Both the position numbers and the translations under genes were made by a program. This document shows positions 56,500-64,000 of a DNA stretch of 64,000 nucleotides, one piece after another. Below the pieces are notes generated by a model that saw only the letters and a list, made by a program, of their open reading frames with translations, was not told the origin of the DNA and searched no databases. Source of the DNA: Phycomyces nitens (Eukaryota > Mucoromycota > Mucoromycetes > Mucorales > Phycomycetaceae). The stretch lies in the NCBI GenBank assembly GCA_022702545.1, contig JAHRBC010000008.1:1426001-1490000 (forward strand), written 5' to 3'. The first letter of the stretch is position 1. Each line of letters starts with the position of its first letter.

Positions 56500-58990
56500 G
56501 GTTCATTAGCTTTTTCTGCATATAGATTTTTGGTGTTTACCAGATTTTTGTGCTTAAAACTATGTTTTTAGTGTAATAGATTATGTGTTTATAAATTGAA
56601 AAGACGATTACACACAGCAAATAAAGTTGGGGAGAAGCTGGCTTTCTCCATGGTATCAAGGATATCCTCAAGCAATTAACCAATCATCGAATACTATTAC
56701 TGTGCAATCAAGCATAGAATGATCCCCCCATTGTTTTATACCCCGTACTTATTAGGTTTATGGTTTATATTTGTGTTTATTGGAAAGAATAGAATGGTTC
56801 TGTACACAAGCTCTAATACTATTACTGTTTATCCTTGCCGCTTCTACCGGCCTACTTGATACTACTTGGATCGGGTGCTTCACTACTGAACAATACCTGA
56901 AAATAGGGACCGACGGCGATTTGGGTGGTTGCGGCAGTATTCTAATACAATAAAAGTTATATTAGTGACATATATTCAAGAGTGCGGGTGTTGTTCAAGA
57001 TGCGAGGTATTTTATACTTACATTGTAAGGGATGGATAAGAACGGACAAAGTGGGGCTGAGTTGTGCGGCATGGCATGGCATCTTGTATGATTAGATTGA
57101 CTAGAGATGGGGTAAAGTAAATTAGTATGGGTGAATTGGGTAATAGAATAATCGATTTACATACCAGAAACAGAGTTGACAATTAAGTAGAGGGATGTTA
57201 CGTGATGACCAACAATAGATTCTTATTAAGAGTATAGAACAATATTAGTAAATAGCCAGAATAATATTATGGAAAGAGATAAAGACCAAGAAAAGGCATT
57301 ACCATTATGATAACCAGTCGTAGATGATGAAGGGGCCAGATGGGGTGGACAGTGATGGCGGCGGTCTATAGTAGAATAAGAAACATTAAAGGAGAAAATA
57401 GTTTGACACGAAGAGTTTTTACCAAGCCACCAATGACGATACCATATAATAGACCGTTTGAGTAGAGGAGGTCTATAAGATAAAAAGAGAGAATCAGAAT
57501 AGTGTTATGGAAAGTATAAAGACTAAGAGACAGCATTACCATTATGATAACAGTTGAGGATGATGGGGAAGCCAGATGGGGTGATTGATGGCGGCGGTCT
57601 ATAGTAGAATAAGAAACGTTAGAGGATAAAATAGTTTGACACGAAAATATTTTTTACCAAGCCACCAATGACGATACCATATAATAGACCGTTTGAGTAG
57701 AGGAGGTCTATAAGATAAAAAGAGAGAATCAGAATAGTGTTATGGAAAGTATAAAGACTAAGAGACAGCATTACCATTATGATAACAGTTGAGGATGATG
57801 GGGAAGCCAGATGGGGTGATTGATGGCGGCGGTCTATAGTAGAATAAGAAACGTTAGAGGATAAAATAGTTTGACACGAAAATATTTTTTACCAAGCCAC
57901 CAATGACGATACCATATAATAGACCGTTTGAGTAGAGGAGGTCTATAAGATAAAAAGAGAGAATCAGAATAGTGTTATGGAAAGTATAAAGACTAAGAGA
58001 CAGCATTACCATTATGATAACAGTTGAGGATGATGGGGAAGCCAGATGGGGTGATTGATGGCGGCGGTCTACAGTAGAATAAGAAACGTTAAAGGGGAAA
58101 ATTATTTGACACGATTTTTTACCATGCCACTGATGACCATACCATATAATAGGCGTGTGAACGAAATATGTCTATAAAATAAAAAGAGAGAATAACAATA
58201 ATATTATAGAAAAGTATAGACCAAGAAATGGCATTACCATTATGATAACAAGTTGTAGATGATGGAAGAGATGGACAGGGTGTGATGGGGGTGACCCAAG
58301 TAGAATAAACAACGTTGGACAAAAAAAAAGTTTGACACCAAAAGGTTCTTTTTTACCATGACACTGATGACGATACCAATATAATAGACTGTGTGAGTGG
58401 CGGAAGGCTATAAGATAAAAAGAGAGGATCAGAATAATATTATAAAAAATATAAAGACCAAAAAAAGATATTACCATTATGATTACAATCGTACATGAAG
58501 GAAGAGGTAGATGGGGTGATTGGTGGTGTGGTCTACAATAAAATAAGCAACGTTAGAATAGAAAATCGTTTGACACAAAAAGATTTTTTTAGCCCAATAT
58601 TGATGATTGAACCATATAATAAAGCTGTGTGAGTTGAGGAGGTCTATAAAATAAAAAAAAGAGAGTCAGGATAATTTGCGAGATGCTAAAGGCACATTCA
58701 ACTGACCACAGATTGTTTGGATGAGCAATGCAGGCAGGATGTATTGGAATGAGCGCATGTTTATAAAGAAGCCGCCGATTTTTAGTGTAAAGAGGTGTAA
58801 AAAGAAAGAAAAAATGGGCCCGGATATAGGAAACGAGGGAAAGGAAAAAGAGCAAAAAGAAAAGAATACAAGGATATATAATTTGAAACAGAGACAGAAT
58901 AGGTGTAATGGATAGAATCTAAAAACAAATGGAGCCATTCATTAGTGTGTACAAGAAGTGTTTGGATCCGCTCATCAAACTCCTTTTTTA
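56500..58990 (-). other. U6 third transcription unit with repeated exon pairs
   Basis: On the minus strand a possible first exon (about 58785-58735, ATGCGCTCATTCC, hydrophobic MRSFQYILPALLIQTICG, signal-peptide-like) ends near a GTCAGTTG donor. Below it, alternating exon-like segments of about 50 and 59 nt are bounded by TATAG acceptors and GTAA donors, for example 57707-57658 and 57598-57540, repeated several times. U7 has single copies of the same exons. A protein cannot be read with confidence: 59 + 50 nt is not a multiple of three. Confidence 0.4.
57360..58640. repeat. ~235-bp tandem repeat array, about six units
   Basis: Units beginning at the ACCAAGCCACC-type word start at 57421, 57656, 57891, 58121, 58354 and about 58588; the first two periods are exactly 235 bp and those copies are nearly identical, and later ones diverge (230-237 bp). 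Each unit includes both exon-like segments and both introns of the minus-strand unit. Confidence 0.9.
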
Positions 58991-59172
58991 TAAATACTCT
59001 GTATTTTATATTCTCAAAGGCCTGTTCACACACAACACACCCTTCTGCTTCCCAAAACCTTTCAATAAAACAAATATCAATTGTATGTATAAGACATTAC
59101 ATATTTTATATGAGATCCCATGAAATAAAGACAATTAACAATTGAAAATTATTATTTGATATTTTGTAGATT

Positions 59173-60454
59173 ATGGCAAACAGACGTGCAATTGCTCCTC
59201 GAACAACCGACGAGTTCAGGGAATTAATGGACAGATTGACCAGTGTGGAGGCTGGTTTGTCCAATGTGACTGGAGAGGTGCGTTCTGTTGGCACCAGGCT
59301 AGCCACTATGGACACCAGGCTTGGTGTTATCATCCAAGATGGTGCCAGTACCATTGCCATCTTGGATGGTTTTGGAAATGTCCCTGGGGCAACTTCTTCT
59401 GCCCCCGTTGCTGCTGCCCCCGTTGCTGCTGCTTCCGTTGCTGCTGCCCCCATTGTTGCTGCCCTCATTGTTGCTGCTCCCGTTGCTGCTGCTCCTCTCT
59501 CCCCCACTGTGGTTGCACTTGCTGCGTTTGAAGCTCCTCAAATGCAGGAAACCAACCCGCGTATGTGAGTATATACTATTGAAATATATTGCTAGTCTAA
59601 TACCTTCTAAAAATATATTAGGGCTTCATCAGACGCTACCTGAAGACCCAAAACTTCAGGTCCAACAACCCAGACTTGGTTGAGGCTAACAACCGAAAGC
59701 CTAGCTGGAGAACGGACGTGGCCTTTAACGAGAGTCCCAACAAAGAGTTGGTACTCGAGATAATGGCCTATCTCCAGCCAAGGTTTCTCGAGTCTGGGTT
59801 GAGGTACCCTGACCTCCGCCGGTATATATACACCAACTTCAATGGAAGGCGGACTCAGGAGAAGAAGTCTTTTGAGAAGCGAGCAGAAGCGAATGCTCGC
59901 TCAAGAAGAAATGGCCGTCAGGCGGACGTGAGTTATTATTTTTATTATGAAAAGGATTCCTATTAACTCAATTGACAATCATATATTTCATCAGCATCTC
60001 ACTCGCCGCCGGGAGGCATACTCCAATAACAAGGCGGCGATTGACCAAGAAATGGACCGGGACTGCAGCAATCTCATCCAAAAGGCAGCAATGTCTGAGG
60101 GTGAGTCTGACGATGAGGGGAGCGATGCTTCGTTCGGGCGTCGCATCCTCACTGCGCGCCCAAGCTGGCGAAGCGACGAGGTAAATCAATTCGCAAAGAA
60201 TATTGTTTATTATTTTTATAGAATACTAATGAATATTTTAGTTCAATCATTTCCTTGAACTCGTCGATGACTACGTGCTTGCCGGCTTGGGAACAAGACA
60301 TCGTCAGATGCTTCGTCGAAAGTTTGGCCGCATCGACGAAGTAGCAGTCCCGGAGGGAATGGTCCCTCCCCACCTGAATGGGCCGTTAGAAATTAAAAAA
60401 ATTAAAAAAAATAAAAAAACCTCATCTTTGCTCCTCTCATGCACTCAATCCTAA
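59173..60454 (+). CDS. U6 gene B
   Basis: Exon 1 59173-~59560 (MANRRAIAPRTTDEF, coiled-coil helix, then a long Ala/Val/Pro repeat of PVAAA type), exon 2 59622-59927 (306 nt; NNRKPSWRTD, NESPNKELV, RSRRNGRQAD), exon 3 59995-60180 (QKAAMSEGESDDEGSD, ARPSWRSDE) and exon 4 60242-60454 (FNHFLELVDDY). The exon 1 donor is uncertain: neither GTATGT nor GTGAGT gives the phase used by the other copies, so a one-base shift inside the repeated Ala codons is possible. It converges on the transposase 85 bp away. Confidence 0.7.
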
Positions 60455-60539
60455 AGACTCATTCAAATCCTATACTTGTTTATTTTATTCTGGTATGCAA
60501 TCTTGTTTAAAAATGAGTAAAGACATATTTTATTAAAAC

Positions 60540-63500
60540 TTAAGCATATATTTTTTTAGGTAAAGGGATAACCAGTATCTTCTTTACATTATTTTGGGTC
60601 ATATGTTCAGCCAGTGCTACTTCTAACAGAATGCGATGTACAGGCACAATACTGTGGTAGTTGGCTGGAGAAAATTGTGGCCTACAAATGTCAACACTTT
60701 CATGTTCTCTTGTACGCTCGGAATCAAAGACAAACCAGCGAACGTACGCGAAAACATGTTGCTTATTGTGATGACGATTTAGTCGGCCATGAGACATAGG
60801 GGGCATAGACTGGGAATGGACAAACATATATTGAATCTCGCCTGTGTACGCAGTCGGATTTTCGTCGTCATTTCCAGAGAACAGAGCTTGAACATAAGAA
60901 CCATGACCGACAGTACCCTTCTTGCCTTTGTATGACTGGCCAAGGAGATCGATAGACGCGATCTTGCATATTTGGTTGTCAACAAAATACGGCAAAGATG
61001 AGGCATGTCGGTAATCCACTAAATCTGGCTTTGCATATACGAGCTTATAGTGTTCCAAGAGATAGGGATATTCAAGGTCGTTCATTGATTCATACGGTTT
61101 CATAGAGAGTGGCAACGCAGAAGGAGGGAGAGGTTCGTTGCCTTTGATAGAGAGTAGATTCATAGAGGCTTGCATAAATGCTCTCAACCGGAAAGGGCCT
61201 TGAGACATGGCATAGGAGGGGGCATAGGAGGAGGCATGGGAGGAGGCATGGGATGGGGCATAGGATGGGGCATAGGAGGAGGAGGTAAGCTTGGACATAA
61301 AGGGGCGGAAGGGGTTTGACTGGGACATTGAAGAACAGAAGATACATAATCGCCCTTGTATGCATCATTAATAAAGTTCTTCATGTAGGTGGACTCAAAG
61401 CCGTCTCGTCTGTTGGTCTTGATGTTTTTTAACAATCCATTGTATCTCTCAAATGAAAACAGCCAATAACCGTACACTGGTCCAAAATCACGAATAATGG
61501 TATGAAGATGAAGGTGTAGGTGCATGTTACAAGTGAGAAGATTCGCAGGATATAGGGACTGACATCTTCGACCGAACGTTTCCAGGAAATCGTGGGCATC
61601 GGTTGCCTCGGAAAACGAGATTGCTGGCTTGACCAAAAGGCGGCAGGCATCAACAAAGCTGATCCAGTTGTTGAAGTTGTCAGGAGGGAGCACACCTTTC
61701 AACAGGACTGGAGAGTATACGAGGACCCAGGACTTCCACTCGTCTGCTTTCATGTAGGAAAAGCCTTTTCCGATCTTGCCTTTGAGGACAGCATAATCGG
61801 CCGGCAGAACCATAGACTCGGCAGTCTTTTGCATGGCAGCAAGATCACGGTCTGTGATCAGGCCATCGTCAATCCACCTCTCGACCATTCGCTTGGCCGT
61901 ACCCAAGAAGAGATTGTGCATGGGATCAATGATCGTGCAGCGAACAACGTCAAAGTATCCAAGGCGATGCAACTGGGACCATCGAACGCCATTTTCGATT
62001 TCCAGCTGATGCCTTTCTGAGGGCGTACTGGCACTCTTCCACACCTCAGCATGCAACCGATTTTCGACACCACTGCGAAGGGACCACTGTGCAGAGTCGA
62101 AGCCACGAAAGTCAACGCTGTTTGTTCCGTCCAAACGAGAGAAACCATGACTACACTTGAAGCATGCATGGGTGCTGTTGTGGGAAGTAAACCCACTCGT
62201 CTTTCTGGCAGCTGGAATGTCGCACGCCACCATAAACAACGCAGCACGGACGGTAACACCTGATGAACACTCGGCAGTTCGCATCTTCACACCAACGTAC
62301 AGCTCTTCCAAATCGTCCACCAACGGCTTGAGATAGTGGTTGATCTCGTCAGATTTTGGTTCCTTGGGCCCAGGCATAAGTCCAACAAGAATGATGTTCT
62401 CTGCCTTGAATCGCTCAGCCCTAGGAAGATTGTTGACGGCCAAGTAGATCGCACCACAGGAATAGGTCACCCCATCGAACGGCTGGAACCAGTCAACGTT
62501 CAATGTCAGCATGAGAGAACGTGGGTCTTGGACGAAAGAAACACCATTCGAGTCCTTGAGCTCCTTCCACATGGCGCCGTCGTACACATCGCACATCGTG
62601 TCTTCGACCTTCAGCTCCTTGTTCCAATGGCGGATTCTTGCTTCGAAATCTGGGCGGAGGAAAAACACTCTCAACGCCTGCTTGACAGAATGGTAGTTGT
62701 ATTGGCGTCTGGCTACCAAAGCACCTGATGATGACACCTTCATCAACTGGGAATCGCAAGAGGAACGTGCTCCTGGCTTCTGGAAATCACACCGAAGGGG
62801 AACAGACCCAGCTTCCTCGTACACCTTGTGACAATCCTGGCACACAACAGATTTCCTTATTCCTTGGGACATGGCTGAAAATCCTGTCATGCGCTGCAGA
62901 CCAAGCAGGCTTGTGGGCAGTTGGAAATCTTGATCATAGATTGTCAAGAGCTTGTTGACAAACTTGATCAAGACAACGGCGCCCTTGTCAACCACATAAC
63001 GGGATGCAAACAGGACAACAGAAATGGCGATGAACCTGTGCACTGGGTTTTCAGGCATTTGGGGGAGGCAAAAGGATCTATTTTAAAATGGAAAATATTA
63101 ACACCCAATTTTTTAGGCTTTTTCTCTATTTAACACTGACCTTCACCATCCAACTCCTCAACTTCGATCTCTTCCAAATCGCCCTCGTCGTCATCATCAC
63201 CACCGTTCATCTCATTCTCATCGACATCGGCATCAGCATCGACATCGGCATTAGCCTCATTGTCAGCACCAATTTCGCCATGATCGGCAAAAGGATCGGC
63301 TTCCAAAAACGGCGAGTTCTCCTGATCACCAAGTACATCTGAGGACCCGACTTTATGGAACAAGGTAGCCAGATATAGAATATAGTAGTTATTTAGTTTC
63401 TGTTGCTATGCCAATAAATAATCCTTACGTTCAAAATCAACATCTATCATATTGCGTTGAGAGGAGATTTCTAGTAAAATATATTATGATACAATTCATA

Positions 63501-63671
63501 GAGTGTTTACAAAAGTAACTTGCCCCTTTCGCAATTTTCAAGACGCTCTAATCTTGCTCTCTTTGCATGACGTTGAGCAGTCAGTTTCTGGACAAGACTG
63601 TAACCATTCTTGCTTGTACTGCATCTAGGGCAAAAGCACTTCTCATTGTAGACATCGGAAGTAGAAGACAT
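60540..63671 (-). pseudogene. U6 transposase, at least one frameshift
   Basis: Exons 63671-63524, 63470-63429, 63338-63141 and 63077-60540. Exon 1: KCFCPRCSTSKNG with LTAQRHAK; its donor is GC (GGG|GCAAGT), which keeps phase 1. Exon 3: strongly acidic (Asp/Ala/Asn repeats). Exon 4 core: NVDWFQPFDG, GLMPGPKE, ACDIPAA, CFKC, DPMHNLFLG, HLHLHLHT and FERYNG. The frame then changes inside a 12-bp minisatellite (about 61200-61290) before LPLSMKP and the PLPKKIYA end. A second one-base deficit lies in a C5 run near 63063, upstream of the first Met of exon 4. It is probably inactive. Confidence 0.75.
61200..61290. repeat. 12-bp minisatellite inside the U6 transposase gene
   Basis: TCCTATGCCCCA-type units (minus strand) are repeated about seven times, encoding PPMP/HPMP in one frame or SYAP/SHAS in another. 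The transposase frame changes within or beside it. Confidence 0.8.
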
Positions 63672-63914
63672 GGTATTTGTGTATTGAAGTTTAAACAAAA
63701 AGGAAACAAGTGTTACATATGCTTTATTTGCTACGGTTTTATAAGAGTATAAAAATATTATCTCCTGTTCTTTATATCCGAGCCAATTAAATACAATAAA
63801 ACAATATTTTCAAGGTGATCACAAAAAAAACGTGTTGAGTTGCAAATTTGCTTCAGCTTTCTCCACGTTCTCAGTTAACTGTGCACAGTAGAATAGCCCA
63901 CCGTTTTCCCAGTG

Positions 63915-64000
63915 TACCCTGACCGCAAGGTTATGGGTATGTTGGTTCACAATGAATATGCCCCCAAACTCACGGCCATTCTGGCTGGTTATGGAGTGGA
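63915..64000 (+). mobile_element. LINE-2 family fragment (ORF1 part), runs off the edge
   Basis: TACCCTGACCGCAAGGTTAT and the following bases match 54946-55032 of LINE-2 ORF1 with a few transitions. It starts exactly at the U6 right terminus. Confidence 0.85.

Larger units (their letters stand above)
56328..63914 (-). mobile_element. U6: CACTG element, 7587 bp, discordant flanks
   Basis: Left end CACTGCAAAAACTGTGGGG and right end in reverse complement CACTGGGAAAACGGTGGGC agree at 15 of 19 bases. Gene order is inverted relative to U1-U3: small exons (minus), gene B (plus), transposase (minus). The left flank is LINE-2 endonuclease sequence, while the right flank is a LINE ORF1 sequence corresponding to about 54946. 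No 3-bp duplication matches (GTA against TAC). Confidence 0.82.

Noticed and set aside
57360..58640. CRISPR-like array
   Set aside because: Units are contiguous 235-bp tandem repeats without short repeats and unique spacers, in a eukaryotic setting.
1..64000. LTR retrotransposons, rRNA genes or a metabolic gene cluster
   Set aside because: No paired long terminal repeats, integrase or protease motifs, rRNA sequence or host enzyme genes are seen on either strand.
63913..64000. LINE fragment at the right edge as continuation of LINE-2
   Set aside because: It matches ORF1 upstream of the point where LINE-2 is cut, so it cannot be the rest of the same copy.

Overview
The window reads as nuclear DNA of a fungus, most probably an early-diverging (Mucoromycota-type) one. 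It is AT-rich between genes, coding exons are split by short GT-AG introns of about 50-85 nt, and the content is almost entirely transposons of fungal type: CACTA/Tnp2-like, Tc1, APE-type LINE, tyrosine-recombinase retroelement. The lineage is an inference; no single-copy protein gene is present to fix it. The only clear host gene is a tRNA-Val(AAC) at 52533-52606 (minus).

The dominant theme is one family of large DNA transposons, present in seven copies (called U1-U7 here). Each complete copy is about 6-7.6 kb before later insertions, has termini starting CACTG[C/G]AAAAA and makes 3-bp target duplications. It carries (i) a four-exon transposase gene of about 945-960 aa (zinc-binding first exon, acidic third exon, large Tnp2-like fourth exon), (ii) a convergent four-exon accessory gene B of about 350 aa whose second exon is exactly 306 nt in all seven copies and whose third exon ends in a W-R-S-D-E motif, and (iii) a less certain third transcription unit made of many small exons, oriented like the transposase. 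U2, U3 and U5 have transposase genes that look intact; U4, U6 and U7 are broken, and U1 runs off the left edge.

Layout. 1-5734: U1, inserted in a CACTA relic (5735-6060). 6059-~27981: a LINE (LINE-1) interrupted by a non-autonomous CACTA element (C2, 8478-12215) and by a Tc1 element (Tc1-A, 13899-27500). Tc1-A is itself split by U2 (14767-27014), which is split by U3 (20395-26471). ~28370-30825: left half of a U6-like copy (U7). ~30826-51129: U4, a near-identical inverted sister of U3, split by a Tc1 element (Tc1-B, 32487-34095) and by U5 (35675-49799). U5 is split by a different transposon X (38287-46315), which is split by CACTA element C1 (41777-45582). 51130-~52060: tail of a DIRS-like element. 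Then the tRNA, and LINE-2 (~52620-56327) cut by U6 (56328-63914). The last 86 bases are a second fragment of the LINE-2 family.

Taking out the LINE-1, X, gene B (U5) and U4 insertions together with one copy of each target duplication gives back continuous reading frames or exact exon lengths, so those borders are well supported. Decay is dominated by G:C to A:T transitions, including many Arg codon CGA to stop TGA changes, which points to cytosine methylation/deamination or a RIP-like process.
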